64,000 bases of DNA from Varanus komodoensis (GCF_004798865.1 NW_025335317.1:30268775-30332774), one strand, 5' to 3'; positions 20,913 through 34,674 are shown, counted from the stretch's first letter. Made by a program: numbers and translations. The notes: generated by a model from the letters alone, not told the origin.

Positions 20913-23406
20913 ATCAAATTTCCTTTCCTCCACTGACTGGCATGCTCCAAATAGAACTCTGCTGAGGAAGTGCCCTGTTGGCGAATGCTAACACTACACC
21001 ATGCTCAAATTTTTGTTTGTTTTTTACAGTCATTATTTTTCAGTTTACCCCATTGTTAGTACAGAAACAGTAATAGGATGGCTTCAAAACATCTTTGAGC
21101 TGCATGGAAAGAAATACACTGAAACGTTCTTACGTTTAAAAGACTTTTTTAATTAAATGTTTACAATAATTTATGTACTTTACAAATGAATAGAAAGTCT
21201 CTGATATATAGCATATGAATCACAATACAAAAATACGTGTAAAATTTTGTACATAAGCCTATTTTAGGCTCATCAATTATCTTTTTAGCACAGAACGAAA
21301 CAAGTATTTAGGATATGGTGGTGGTGATGGTGGTATATGTGTTTGTGCATGTGATTACATTAGAATGTAGGGCATTTATTTGCCATTAAATAAAAGTATT
21401 GTATATATGTTTAGTTTTTACAGGCATTTATAATACATGTCCAAATGAACTGTACACTTAATATGAGGATGTACTATACATATTTACAACATGATTTCCT
21501 GAGTCTAAACTAAATCCATTATTGTTCAGAAACACACTCTGCACTGTAAGGGGTTTGTGGTGTTTATAGAGATACAAGCAAATTTGGTACCAATCCACCA
21601 AAAACAACTTTCAGATGCATTGTTTTTCTTGAAGACAACAGGGTTTTTATGTTAACAAGCTGTGTAAGGCACTCAAGGATATAATGAAGGCTACAGATAT
21701 TAAGCGAGCTGAATACTTTTACACAATAGCCACAGTCCTTCAACAGCTTGAATCACATGCATAAGCCTAAAGTATACAACACAATCACTGACAAATTAAG
21801 AAACAGCTTAAGTGGATTTTAGTTTAGACGCAATGATTTTTTTAAAAAGTTTTTTTTTTTTAAAAAACCTAGAATATATATTTGTCTGTAACTGACAAAA
21901 CCAAGCTATATGCCAGATAGTTCTGAGCATGATATATGCTTATCATTAAGGCTTTCCTGAAACTGGTGTTACAATTCAGTGTAGTTACAAATATTTACTT
22001 TCCATACTTTTATATCGGCTACTCTCCTATATTACTCATTAAACTAGAATATCATTGCAAGGTGGTCCATACATGGACCCAGGATGTACATATGATGAAA
22101 TGTGGGAGCAAACTTTGGGTCTGCCTATCTTCCTGCACCACACATAGAACTTTTAATGTAAACTAGAACTTTCATGTATAAAGTTCTATCCAAATAGGTT
22201 CCATTCATGTAGGTATTCTCCCATCACTGAAAGGCAATAATTTCCTTTGTTAGTTTCCCAGATTCTGGATATGCATTGTCAATGAAGTAAAGCCAATGCC
22301 TAAAATGTGCAACTGACATAGAATTGTTGGTATCAATGCTTGCACTAATGCAGCATCACAAAGCAAGATAGGATGGTAGTACAGGATGTTACTACATGAT
22401 AAGCAAGTACTGACTCGAATATTTAGAACTGGCATCTGAGGCTGGGCTGTAAATCTTATGCACACTCACATCAGAGCAAACCCTTTGGACAGTGGGCCTC
22501 ACCTCAGGTAAACAAACACAGGACGGTGCCTTAAAAATACCCTAAATAAAACGCTATGCTTGTCTGAACAAAAACAAATCAAAACACAAATGAAAGGGCC
22601 CTGTAATTCCTGACATAGCTGGCTAAGACATGTTGGAAGTTGTAGAACTTTTTTCTGTCTAAAAACACATGGGGTGCACTCTTAATGTAAAGTGTGTTCC
22701 TTCTGAATAGCACCTTCAAAGAGATTACTTCCCCATTAACTTCAAAGAAGCAGGCACAGCTGCACACACATACAAGGGTCCTATGATGCAGTCAGAGCTC
22801 TAGATTGGGGAAATGTATAACATCAAGTGATAGTTCCCCTTCCAATGGCTATCAGGAGATATATGAACAAATTCAAGCAAAGAAACTACAGATCAGTTTT
22901 TATTATTTTATCTCACAAGAAATACAATAGACTTCTATAAAGGTTAGAAAATTACAATGGAAAAATGATTTTTTTTCTCCTTGCTAATGTACTGTCAAAA
23001 GAATAGTGAACATAAGCCATAATACTAAGCACAGTTCCTTATGCCCTGACAAAATCCATGGGATCTGTTTCACCTAATGGACACATTCTTAATCATGAAT
23101 GTAAGAGCAGTTTCCAGGATAGTGTGAGCAGCTGGGATGAGGAAAGAGGGGGTACCTAAATGAGTATGTGGAAGTGCTTCCAGTGTACTTATTTATTTCT
23201 TTGGATTATAACCATTTACTGAAGTCCCAAACTCAATGAGAATATGTGCATTTGTGATGTTTGTGATTATTAGGGAACCAATGCTGGGAAAGGCAAATAA
23301 GTACTGTTGCACTGTTCTATGTAAGGCTGTTTTATGAAAATTGTTTACATACGTTTCTTTAGCCACTCCACTGATGACCCTTAGGTGTGCAGACCATTAC
23401 TCTTTG
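20913..23406. other. Intergenic AT-rich stretch
   Basis: No exon is recognised on either strand. The stretch is AT-rich with a few short TGG/TGT runs near 21318-21350. Nothing else is visible. Confidence 0.5.
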
Positions 23407-23454
23407 GAGAAGAGAAGAGAAGAGAAGAGAAGAGAAGAGAAGAGAAGAGAAGAG
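23407..23454. repeat. (GAGAA)n microsatellite
   Basis: About nine perfect GAGAA units. The purine strand is the plus strand. Confidence 0.97.
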
Positions 23455-23662
23455 GAGGCCCCCGATATGTATTTTTCTTTCCCCGTATTTAATATTGGGA
23501 TTTGTGCTTCAAGTTCTATACATTTTAATTTAGTAAGGGCCACCTTTTTTTGGCATGTATGCTATAAGTCAAGTCAAGGAAGAGCAAATGTCATTATGTA
23601 ATGCATACTACAGGAGATACATCTGCCATATTGGCATAATGTCATGCTTTTAGAATTTAATG

Positions 23663-23945
23663 TCAATCAATCAATCAATCATAGAATAGTAGAGTTGGAA
23701 GGGGCCATGAAGGCCATCGGGTCCAACCCGCTAATGTTGCAGGACACCAGTTTACACAATCCCATTCAGATAGCTGACCAGTTTCTTTTTGAATGCCTCT
23801 AGTGTAGAAGAGCCCACCACCTCTCTAGACAGCCGTTTCCACTGTCGTATTGCTCTGACAGTGAGGAAGCTTTTCCTAATGTCCAGCCTGAATCTGGGTT
23901 GCCGCAACTTGAATTGATTATTCTGTGTCCTACAGATGGGACAGA
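23663..23945 (-). mobile_element. CR1 LINE 3' end with (TCAA)n tail
   Basis: Minus-strand translation contains [20 protein letters not shown] and [20 protein letters not shown], the ORF2 C-terminus, then the 3' UTR ending at 23681 next to a (TCAA)n run, which reads as the (ATTG)n-type terminal microsatellite of CR1 on the minus strand. Confidence 0.92.
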
Positions 23946-24898
23946 TGTTCATGGATTTAGAATCAAGTTCTACAAAATTAATGGTGTTGATTTCTTTTGC
24001 ACAATGTGTGTAGATGTGTGTGACAATATCTGACCTTTCAGAGTAATTTGCTTTCTCTTATTAAAGGAGATCATTTCAGTGTTACTGTGTAGTGCAGTAT
24101 AGATCCTAGAATTATCTAGAATTATGTGTCATTGTCAACAATGTAAGCAAAGCACTAACTATCATGAAGTAAGATAGCCTGCCCTACTTTTTAAATAGAA
24201 TCAATGACATAAACCCTATGTTTCTCTCTCTCACACACTCTTTTTCTCCCTGTGTGTGTGAATACAATGTAAGGCAACTGTCCAAGTGACACAAATCTCA
24301 GATATATTAATTGAGCCATTCTTATGTCTGTTTCCATGTAAACTTTAGCATCTTTATATACACCATCACTTATTTACATGTGTCTCTATCCTGTACAAAT
24401 AAATATGTTTTTTTTTAAAAGGGTGTTAATGGGCAATTACCATGAAATGGGCACAGAAACAGAAATCTGCATGCACAACCATGGCTGAAAAGAACAAGGA
24501 TTGCAGCAAGCTTTCAAATACACTTGTCCTTACATTCTCAAATTCTGTCCAGTGCATCATCTATTACCATGCATATCCAGGCCAATAGCAGCATCTGAAT
24601 CCCTAAGCACACCTTTACAGTGAGGCATTTACTTTAAGGCAAATAAATATATGCCTGCATAGTACATTCAGTCAAACTTTAATCACATTTGCCACCATAG
24701 TATTTGCCACTGTTCTGAGAAAATAAGACATCCCCCATTCATTTGAATGCAAGGCAAACTCATTTATGGAAGTACACACAGAGATACTTTGACTTCGAAG
24801 TAAATCAAAAACCCACTGTGCATTGGGAAGCTTCTTCTTGGGAGCTTGGGAGCTTCTTCTTCAAGGAACAGCTGGATCAGGATACCTGGTAATCCAGC
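23946..24898. other. Intergenic stretch
   Basis: A 'ctctctctcacacactc' microsatellite-like stretch is at 24223-24242. Nothing else is recognised. Confidence 0.5.
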
Positions 24899-24940
24899 AT
24901 GTGTGTGTGTGTGTGTGTGTGTGTGTACACAGAGAGAGAG
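24899..24940. repeat. (GT)n then (AG)n microsatellite
   Basis: About 14 GT units followed by a short 'agagagagagggagag' run. Confidence 0.95.
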
Positions 24941-27048
24941 GGAGAGTATGTGTGCATCACAGGCAGTGTACATACACTTGTCCAGAAGAAATTAAAAATT
25001 GTTTGACAGGAGAAATGTGGAGAGGTCTTGCTGAGAGGAAAACTCAAAAAAACCTTCGATTGTAAGGAAACAAGCATGCATGTAGACTTAAGGGTAGCAG
25101 AAAATGTGTACATTATCATGGAGCTTTGGGCACAATCCAGTGAAATGCACACATCTTTAAATCCCATTGATTTCAGTGGGAGTGTAAGGTAAGTATTTAA
25201 CAGTGCAATCCTCCTTCACTGAGTTCAAAGGGATCATTTCCAAGGAACTGAAATTGCAACCTTAAATTTTAATTGGAAATACATGATAAGATTTTAGTTC
25301 TTCATGCACTTACCAGAGAATTAATCCCACTGGGTAAGCACATTTGCAGCATAAAACAAGTGATGTACACAATGAAACTTACATGTTAGTAAATGTGCTC
25401 AGGAGTGTAGATTAAGTATCACTTCTTGAGTAAACATGCTGAGGCTCATGCTGCAGAAATGCTTAATTGGTTCATGCCATATTTAGGAAGAAGAAAGTAT
25501 GATACTTTTGATGAGTATGAAAACACAGGCTTCCTTTATGTTTGTTTCTAATACGATCATTCTTTTCAAATCTGCATGGGTTGGTTGGAATTCTTCTGTT
25601 TGATTACCACTTTCTGTACAATGACAGTCACAGCTGCAGATCCAAAATATGTTCCAATGATTAGACAGTGATGCCAATAGGTCATTTGGATGAGCAATGT
25701 ATTCTTCCCTGTTGTGTCTCTTTTCTTCCTTTCCAATATTTCAAAATTTACCTTGAAGGTTCCTAATTCAATAGAAAGCATATAGAGTAGAAATCCTAAT
25801 TTCTGGAGCAGTTTTAAAAATCAAAATACTGATGCTAAATTCGTTTACATTACTACAGATTTCAGAAATTCTGAGCTACTTAAATTTGAAGCTTTGGAGC
25901 AGAATCAAGCTTTTTGTTTTGCTGTTTGTTTCTGAACTCCAACAAGAAAAAGTACCATGTGACTTTGTAACTAATTGGTTGGCTTTGTTTCCTGGGACCA
26001 TGACTATTGTATCAGATATATCTCATTGAGTTAGAACTTGCAGCATCCACTTCCTGCAATGAACCTGCAAGAAAAGCACAAAAATAACAGTAAGTATGAA
26101 ATTTTTCAGAAGCTTATTTATTTATTATTTTTTTATTAAAAGATTTCTAACCTGGCCACTACTGACATCTCAGGATGGCTTACAATGAAGACAAATAATT
26201 AAACAAAATAATTTAGACATTCAATTGCTGTGACCCACCAAACTAAACCTATCCATTCATGGAGACCTGTCACATTTGCTTTTGGTTGCTTGCCAGAAAA
26301 CAAACAGGAAGATGTACAATGGCTACCTATCCTCTTTTACAGAAGATAGCCCTGTATATGAAAGGCTTCCAGAAGACTGCCTCCTATTTGAAGTTCTGGT
26401 GCTACCAATTCCACTTTAAAGAACATTAAGAACTGTTTCCCCTCAACAGCCATCCCCCAAAGAGCAGACTGGACAGACAAGCATGCAGCTAATCCACTTC
26501 CAGTTTTCCATGCTATGGTGAGACGTACTGCACTTCTATCTACATTGGAATAGTATTTTCTAAATTTGCACCTGTATGTATAAATTAGTATATGCAAATG
26601 TTATGCAGACCATCCCCATTTTGAGTGATTAATAAGGAAATTGGCAAGCCAGTTGCACTGGTCTTAATGAGATACAAATTGTGCAGATCTGCCTACCTTG
26701 AAGTTATTCATAGAGTAAACCAGTCACAAAGTTTTAGGTATAAAACTGAGCAACTGAAACATCTTGAAAACATGACTTGTGATTAAGATTTCAAACACTA
26801 TGACATCATAAGTGAAGGTGGGCAATTGCTACTACCTATAGCAGTGCAATGTGAGAAGCCATATTTGCTGATTACCAAATTGGTTAACACAAATCGTGTA
26901 CAGCTAATAAAATGCCTTTATGTTACAACATAACCAAGTTTCTGGATAAAGGGAATGCATAGAATGATGTAGTTTCATGTCAGGAAGACACTGGACACAT
27001 TTTTCAATGTAGAAAAATGGCAGTTAACTTTAACTTGTAAGGCACACT
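24941..27048. other. Intergenic stretch
   Basis: At 25130-25262 lies a copy of the dispersed palindromic repeat (listed separately). At about 26108-26200 a reverse L2-type tail is suggested by 'ttatttattatttttttatt' and 'ctcaggatggcttacaatg'. No exon recognised. Confidence 0.5.
25130..25262. repeat. Dispersed palindromic repeat
   Basis: Contains 'ggcacaatccagtgaaatgc', 'tcccattgatttcagtggga' and 'cagtgcaatcct', the last two forming inverted arms. Same family as 36716-36800, 51430-51520 and 52770-52865. Confidence 0.5.

Positions 27049-27123
<75 letters not shown>
27049..27123. repeat. Compound (TG)n(AG)n microsatellite
   Basis: About 18 TG units followed directly by about 18 AG units, a 75-bp compound dinucleotide repeat. 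Confidence 0.98.
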
Positions 27124-27126
<3 letters not shown>

Positions 27127-27604
27127 CCCAAAAGTGATGTCAGCTGTGGGATGGATACTAAATGATGTTTTAAGTTAGCTGAAGGCACTCTTACATAAAG
27201 GGTACCCAGTTTCCACAGAAGGGGTACTACAGCAGTATTCCACACTGTTCCTATGAGCCTCCAACCCTCAGAAATTGCTCTGGGGATGGTACAGGAGGGG
27301 TTAACAGAATGGAGGAGGCTGAAAATCTCTGCTCCACAAGGGCAATTCCACTCAAGGATCTTAGGATCTGTCCCATTGTGTATTTGTACCATCAATACCT
27401 AATAAGCATACACACATAACTTAACCAAATCAAGGAAGTTGGTACAAAATCGCCAGGGCAATCCTCATTTTCAGTTTGGTTAATTAGCCCAATAATCATG
27501 CTACATGGATCACTGCCTGGCTGTGGCAAAGGGGCTTGTCTAACTCAATGAAGCTATGAGCTATGCAATGCAGGGCCATCCAAAACAGTCAGGTCATAGC
27601 AGAG
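27124..27604. other. Intergenic stretch
   Basis: No recognised gene or repeat family. Confidence 0.5.
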
Positions 27605-29140
27605 AGTTCTGACAAAAGGTGATCCACTGGAGAAGGAAATGACAACCCACTCCAGTATCCTTGCCATGAAAACCCCATGGACAGAATCATAAAGATAAAA
27701 GATATGGCACTGGAAGATGAGCCCCTCAGGTCGGAAGGTGTCCAGTGTGCTACTGGGGAAGAGCAGAGGGCTAGTACTAACAGCTCCAGAAAGAGCGAAG
27801 CGACAGAGTCAAAGCCAAAAGGACACTCAGGTGTGGATGTATCTGGTGGTGAAAGGAAAGTCTGATGCTGAAAAGAACAATACTGCACAGGAACCTGGAA
27901 TGTAAGATCTATGAATCAAGGCAAGCTGGATGTGGTCAATCATTAAATGATAAGAAAGAACATCGACATCTTAGGAATCAGCGAACTCAAATGGAAAGGA
28001 ATGGGTGAATTTAATTCAGATGACCATCATATATACTACTGCGGGCAAGAATCCCTCAGAAGAATGGAGTAGCCTTCACATTCAATAAAAAAGTAGGAAA
28101 GCAGTACTGGGATACAATCTCCAAAATGACAGAATGATCTCAGTTTGAATCCAAGGCAAACTATTCAACATCACAGTAGTCCAAGTCTATGCCCCAACCA
28201 CTGATGCCAAAGAGGCTGAAGTTGACCAGTTCTATGAAGACCTACAACACCTGCTAGAACTCACACCAAAAAATGATGTCTTTTTCATCATGGGGGATTG
28301 GAATGCTAAAGTAGGAAGCCAAAAGAAAACCAGACTAACAGGCAAGTTTGGCCTTGGAGTACAAAATGAAGCAGGGCAAAGGCTGGCAGGATTTTGTCAG
28401 GAGAACACATTGGTCATAGCAAACACTCTTTTCCAACAACCCTAGAGACAACTCTACACATGGGCATCACCAGATGGTCAACACAGAAATCAGATTGACT
28501 ATGTGCTCTGCAGCAAAAGATGAAGAAGCTCTATACAGTTAGTAAAAACAAGTCCATGAGCTGATTGTAGCTCAGATCATGAGCTTCTTGTAGGGAAAGT
28601 AGGGAAAAGCACTAGGCCACTCAGGTATGACCTAAATCATATTCCTTATGAATATACAGTGAAGGTGACAAATAGATTTAATGAATTAGATCTGATAGAC
28701 AGAGTGCCTGAAGAACTATGGAGGGAGGTTTGCAACAGTGTACAAGAGGTAGCAACTAAAACCACCCCAAAGAAAAAGAAATGCAAGAAAGCAAAATGGC
28801 TGTCTGAGGAAGCTTTACAAAGCAAGGAGATCAAACCAGTCAGTTTTAGAGGATTTCAACCCTGAGTGCTCTTTAGAAGACCAGATACTGAAGCTGAAAC
28901 TCAAATTCTTTGGCTACCTAATGAGAAGGAAGGACTCCCTGGAGAAGACCCTAATGCTGGGAACAATTGAGGGCAAAAGGAGAAGGGGATGGCAGAGGAT
29001 GAGGTTGCTAGATGGAGCCACTGAAGCAGTCAGTGTGAGCTTAGGTGGACTCTGGGGGATGATGGAGGACAGGAGAGCCTGGAGGAATGTTGTTCATGGG
29101 GGCGTGAAGGGTTGGGTATGACTTCATGACTAACATAATA
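27605..29140 (+). mobile_element. BovB (RTE) LINE with internal deletion of the RT domain
   Basis: The 5' part includes the conserved BovB leader ('ctggagaaggaaatgacaac'). Endonuclease fragments follow: NIDILGISELKWKGMGEF, NDVFFIMGDWNAKVGSQKKT, WASPDGQHRNQIDYVL. A linker follows at 28659-28826 (KVTNRFNELDLIDRVPEELW). The sequence then jumps to the ORF2 C-terminus at 28905-29121 (MRRKDSLEKTLMLGTIEGKR). Most of the RT domain is missing, so the copy keeps both ends with a central deletion. Stops and frame changes also occur. It ends in a decayed tail near 29140. Confidence 0.93.
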
Positions 29141-29363
29141 TAACCTACACCAGCAATACCTGATTGAGCAACTCTCTGGCTCCCACCTCTATACAACATA
29201 TTTGTAATTTAAGCCTATTTCCAGGGTTGCTTAGAAGGCAGCAACAAGGGGGAAGGCCGTCTGGGGGGTTGGTGTTCATCCACACCTTATGAAATGAACT
29301 TTCCAGCAAGGAATGCCTGTGGCCAACATTAACTTTAATATTAGATTAAGACCTTTTCTCAGG

Positions 29364-29740
29364 TTGTTGTTGTTAGTTGCGAAGTCGCGTCTGACCCATC
29401 GCGACTCCATGGACAACATTCCTCCAGGTCTTCCTGCCCATTTGATCGCTTTGCAGTCCAAGGGACTCACAGGAGTCTTCTCCAGCACCACAATTCAAAG
29501 GTCTCAATTCTTCGGCGCTCAGCCTTCTTTATGGTTCAGCTTTCACAGCCATACATTGCAACTGGGAAAAACATACCTTTGACTATACGCACTTTTGTGA
29601 GCAGGGTGATGTCTCTGCTTTTAGCATGCTGTCTGGATTTGCCATAGCTTTCCTCCCAAGGAGCAAGTGTCTTTTAATTTCTTGGCTGCAGTCACCATCT
29701 GCGGTAATCTTGGAGCCCAGGAAAATAAGATCTGGCAGCA
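29364..29740 (-). mobile_element. BovB (RTE) LINE 3' fragment with internal deletion
   Basis: On the minus strand the terminal tail (complement of 'ttgttgttgttagttgcgaa') precedes upstream ORF2 text. The part near 29437 joins 'ccaggtcttcctgccc' directly to 'atttgatcgctttgcag', so about 180 bases present in the copy at 58680-59512 are missing. The rest aligns with the RT C-terminal region. Confidence 0.92.
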
Positions 29741-29857
29741 TATGATCAAGTTAAGATTATTTTCTTATTGTTGATAGTTCAGAATTTTTTTAGCCATGTG
29801 TGTGTCAATACCTGATGTATATATGGTGGGTGTGCGTGTGTGTGTTATAATGCATTT

Positions 29858-29930
29858 TTAAAGGTTTGAACTCTATGAACAGCACAGAGAGTTTTGGCTA
29901 TTGGGTGGCATAGAAATGTAATCACTGAAA
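29858..29930 (+). repeat. L2-type 3' tail
   Basis: 'gaacagcacagagagttttg' followed by 'gggtggcatagaaatgtaat' matches the tails of the L2 copies ending at 34435 and 39895. Confidence 0.65.
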
Positions 29931-31137
29931 TGAAACAAACTGTTTTTTAAAAATGTAACTTTTCCTTAGGAAACCCTGGACATTTTATTGTCTGTTTCTA
30001 ACAAAGAATGCTCAGCAATCTACAACAACTAGGACTTTTTGAGGGGAAGTCATGACACTTAAGTTCATATCACTAGCAGTGATATGTCCTGACATTTCCT
30101 GCCCCCACTGTCTTTGCTTTACATGATGGAAAGGAGAATTAATGAATCCTCTGTAGCTGACCTCTGCATGGAACTGCAGTCATTTATCTTTCTCCCTAAG
30201 GGAAATGATGATCCAACTGCCTCCTTCCATGCTCCCCTTTGTCTGGAAAGAATGTAGAACACATGGAAAAGCATAAAGAAAAATACACTGTCTTTTCATT
30301 CATACAGAATTTAGAGGACGGACATAAAATAAATTTTTTTCTGATGCTGCGCTATCAAGACATCAGTATCACCCTGCAAATAATGTAATGTGGATTTATA
30401 AGACACCATCTAGCGATTTCCAAGACTTTTGGATTATTGACATACATGTAAATATTCTAAATATACTCTAAAATGATTTGTTTATCCATGATGGGTAAGT
30501 ACATGAAAGACAGAAAGACAGATAGGTTTGATAAGAATTTGTTTAAACTCATCATCCTGATCAGTAAACCATAGTTCCTGTGGTGTTGGCTTTCATGGGA
30601 GGGTATGAGGATAAAACAGCTCCTATTTGACACTCAGCAGATGGCCCATCTGTCCTTGCAGTCAATTCTCAATTGGTCATTAGAAATACAAGCCAGCATA
30701 TGGCTGAGAAAAACAGACACTATAGGACAGGTGGGTTACTTTTATAAATCTATTTTCTAAGTGGCAGAGGAACTGAATACAACTCTTCAACAAATATGCA
30801 ATCATTTACAATTTGTGACATTTTAAAATATACAATAATTGTCCCAAGCAGCAAATTTACAATATCCATAAATGTTATTCTCATGTGCATTTGAAAGTTT
30901 TTTCAAGTGTTCTCAGTCATAATAAGAAATTCATTTCCCTCTAGTCCCTTTACTTTTGACAGAATTCAACTAAATCTGAGAGATAAGTGATAACAATATT
31001 GTGTGTGAATTTTTTCAAATGAATCAGTGATGTCAACATTGGAACTGAACAAAATAGCAATATACTGGTAGAGTGACAATTCAAAAATACATCCCTTTGA
31101 TTTTGCTAAATGAAAGGTTTTTTATATTTATATTTCC

Positions 31138-31138
<1 letters not shown>
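29931..31138. other. Intergenic stretch
   Basis: No recognised gene or repeat. Confidence 0.5.
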
Positions 31139-31176
<38 letters not shown>

Positions 31177-31179
31177 CCT

Positions 31180-31239
<60 letters not shown>
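31139..31239. repeat. (CT)n microsatellite with CCCT interruptions
   Basis: About 100 bp of CT dinucleotides with a central block of four CCCT units (about 31171-31189). Confidence 0.97.
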
Positions 31240-31241
<2 letters not shown>

Positions 31242-32719
31242 GTAATCAGTCCACAAGAATAACCAGTCTTCAGATCTGTATGAGAAAAACAAGATGATGC
31301 CTGATTTGTTTCCTGGAGACCTGGATTCATATCTCAGTTCTGGGAGAAAGACATAAATAGTAATGAAATAAGACTGGTGAAATACTGACCACCCAAAGAT
31401 TTTTGCAGGCATTTCTTTCAACTCTTACTTCCTGCTCCATGGCACAAACTTAGCAAAGTTCACTTATTAAATGACACTGTGTAGACATAAAGGAAAGCAC
31501 AATAACCATATTCCTTACTGAGAAGGAAATCATCATCAACAAGTGAGGGTAATACATTAAATACTTGAGAGTAAGCTCCACAGAAACTAATGGTTTTTAC
31601 ATCTGATATATAGGAATGTACTGATATTGGATATAATTGTTTATTCAGAAATGTCCTTTTCTATAAAGTCTTCTTTTTATTACCATCTAGGCTTACTTCC
31701 AATACCACCTGGTGTTTCTTTCATATACAAGATGACTTTAGAAAAAATATGTGAATATGGAAGTGTTGTCAAAGACCATCAGCTGTGTAGTCGATCAATT
31801 CCACCATTACTCACAGCCCATAAATATTTTGCTAGAAGATTTGCTGAAATCTTAGGCAAAAGCCCTCAAGAAATTACTCAGGTCTAGCAGCAGCTTTGCT
31901 CACAACCAGAAAGCCAAGAGATAGAATAATGCAAATGAGAGCTGGAGGCAGGAGGGAGATCATCTGCCTCCATCCTACTCTCTTCCCCATAGTGTAGATA
32001 AAGGCTTATCCTAACTACTACTGAGTAGTCTTAAGTAGTCTTTTAAGTAGTCTTAAAATAGGTAAGAATAACATTTTTAGCCTGCCCATATTGGCATTGA
32101 CCACAATCACTTTGCCTTTGACCTTGCCCACAAATGAAACGTGACCTTGGTCAGATTGAAACCTAGTCTTTCAATTTGATTTGATTTGATTTGATTTGAT
32201 TTGATTTGATTTGATTTGATTGTGGTCTTTGGAATGCTGTCTTTGGAACCAAAAAAGCTACATATCTCTGAACTAGACACATCAGATTAAAAAATATCAG
32301 AAGGATGAGACAGCAGATGAAAGTGACATGAAAAATGTTCTTGAATGGAGGATCCTCACTATAACCCTTGATATTGTATCATAGTAGACTGTTAGGCAAT
32401 CTGAAGCCTCACAAACATCTCACCAAACTAGATGGGAGTATATAGGAGAATTTGTGCGTTATTGTATTATTCTGCACAACTTTCTGACTGTAATGGCTTT
32501 CCCTAGAAGCAAAAAATGTCAAAACTGATTTTTACATAAGTCTCTTAAGATGTCCTTAGCTGATGAATCTGCATCATCATTAAGTCTCAAAGAAGTCAGA
32601 TATAGACATGCTATAAAAATGTGGCTCATAATAAAGTAGAATGTTAATTCACTGTTGCCTGGAGGTGGTGAATATGGATGCTTGTTAAGCTATCAAAACA
32701 GTGAAGTTAATTCCTTGTA
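31240..32719. other. Intergenic stretch with (TTGAT)n
   Basis: Apart from the pentanucleotide array at 32176-32220, no exon or repeat is recognised. An 86-codon frame at 31627-31887 has no recognisable domain and is treated as chance. Confidence 0.5.
32176..32220. repeat. (TTGAT)9 microsatellite
   Basis: Nine perfect TTGAT units. Confidence 0.98.
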
Positions 32720-34435
32720 CCCACAGTCTGGTCCAGTTTTACTGGATAAATTTCAGTCAGCACATCTCAAGGATGAGAACAAAGTGCTTTGACAGGTTCA
32801 TGCAACTACCTCTGTACTGGATCCTTGCCCTTCCTGGCTTATAAAATCCAGCAAGGAAGGGATAACTGGCTCAGCCAAGGAGGTCATCAAAACCTCTTTG
32901 TGAGAAGGAGTGGTTCCATGCTGCCTTAAAGAGGCAGTTGTGAGACCACTTCTTAAGAAATCCTCCCTTGACCCCAAAAATTTGAAGAACTACAGGCCAG
33001 TAGCAAATATTCCTTTCCTCAGCAAGGTTCTAGAGAGGGTGGTTGCCAATCAGCTCCAGGCACACTTGGATGAAACTGATTATCTGGAGTTCAGGCCTGG
33101 TTTTGACATAGGAACAGCCTTGGTCACCCTGCATGATGACCTATGCAAGGAGCAAGGCTGGGGGAGTGAGACTGTTGATACTCCTGGACCTCTTCAAATC
33201 TTTTAATACCATCGCCCATGGTATCCTTCTGGAGCAGGTGGCTTAGATGGCAGTGGGGAGCAATGCACTGCAGTGGGTTTGTGCCTACTTGAAGGCCTGT
33301 CTCCAGAAGGTAGAGCTGAGGAATATTGTTTAGTTTCATGGATTCTCCAGTATGGAGTTCCTCAGGGTTCCATTCTGTCCATCATGCTATTTAGCATGCA
33401 CATGAAACCGATTAGTGGAGTCATCCAGAGTTTTAGAGTACATTGTCCTCAGTATGCTCTATTTCTCCTTTCATTGTCAGCAAGTGAGGGTGTGGATGTG
33501 CTGAACCAGTGTCTGGCTACAATAATGGACTGGATGTGGGTGAACAAGGTGAAACTCAAGAAGTACTGTTGGTGGGTGATTCCTTTGACTATATGAGGGG
33601 TGTTCAACTTGTTCTAGATGGGGTTGCACTCTCCCTGAAGGAGCAAGTTTGTAGCTTGGGGGATATTCCTTGATCCATTTTCATTTGAGGCTGAGGTGGC
33701 ATCATTGGGTTAGAGTACTTTCTACTAAGTTTGCCTGGTGGCCCAGCTACACCCTTTCTTGGACAGGAATAACTTGGCTTCAGTAATTTATGTTCTGGTA
33801 ACCACTAGATTGGATTACTGCAAAGCACTCTACATGGGACTGTCCTTGAAGATGGTTCAGAAGCTGCAGCTGGTGCGGAATGCAGCAGTCATATTAATAA
33901 CTGGGACCAGGTGGTCTGAACATATAAGACCAGTTCTTGCCCATCTGCATTGGCTGTCTGTCTGCTTCCAGTCACAATTCAAAGCACTCATCTTAACCTA
34001 CAAATCCCAGCATGGCTTGGGACCACAACACCTGATGGAGTGCCTCTCCGAACCCAAATGCACTTGGACACTATGCTCAACCTCTGGGTCTTTCCTCCAG
34101 GTGCCAGAACCTCAAGAGGCTTGTGGGGTGGCAACTAGGCAGAGGGCCTTTTCTATAGTGACCTCTCATCTCTGGAACAGCCTCCCTGCTGTGGCCCTCC
34201 TGGTCATCCAGGAGCATGATGGGTTTATCCAGGTGCTTTTTTTCTTTCTTCTTGCCTGAGTCTTTTTATTGTACTTTAATGTATTCTAATGCCATTTTAA
34301 TTAATTTTTAAAAAGTTTTAAGCACTGTTTTATGTAATGTGTTGTGTTGTTTTTGTATCCTCTTGTGAATCTCTCAGAGAGCTTCAGCTATGGGCAGTAT
34401 AGAAATGTAATAATGTAGTGGTGGTGGTGGTAGTA
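32720..34435 (+). mobile_element. L2-type LINE, RT domain to 3' end
   Basis: Frames give KEAVVRPLLKKSSLDPKNLK, NYRPVANIPFLSKVLERVVA and NQLQAHLDETDYLEFRPGFD (RT fingers), then LQYGVPQGSILSIMLFSMHM (RT motif), then LDYCKALYMGLSLKMVQKLQ and HWLSVCFQSQFKALILTYKS (thumb). The 3' UTR ends 'ggcagtatagaaatgtaata' with a TGG-rich tail at 34416-34433. Motifs and tail identify the L2 clade. It is 5'-truncated and holds several stops and frame changes. Confidence 0.9.
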
Positions 34436-34674
34436 ATACCTATCCCTAGTGTTACACAACATGTGCAGAGGGAGATGGTATTAAGCCACATAAGATTACA
34501 GATAAGTAACCTAAATCACCATTTAGATAATTTCTGCTTATATACTATCAAGTGATTTACAGAAAATTCATGACTGAGAGCTCATTCTATACAAATATAG
34601 ATATTCTAGATGGAAGCTATATGGATGCAATTTATATGCAGGAATGTATATCATGAATGTCTACTTATTTAGTG

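Noticed and set aside
23407-23454. CRISPR-like array
   Set aside because: Simple pentanucleotide repeat without spacers, in a vertebrate genome.
24764-25167. Frames rich in THTHTH, CVCVCV or SLSLSL at the dinucleotide repeats (also near 27030 and 31073)
   Set aside because: They are translations of (GT)n, (AC)n or (CT)n microsatellites.
31627-31887. 86-codon plus-strand frame
   Set aside because: No recognisable domain, AT-rich context and no supporting signals.
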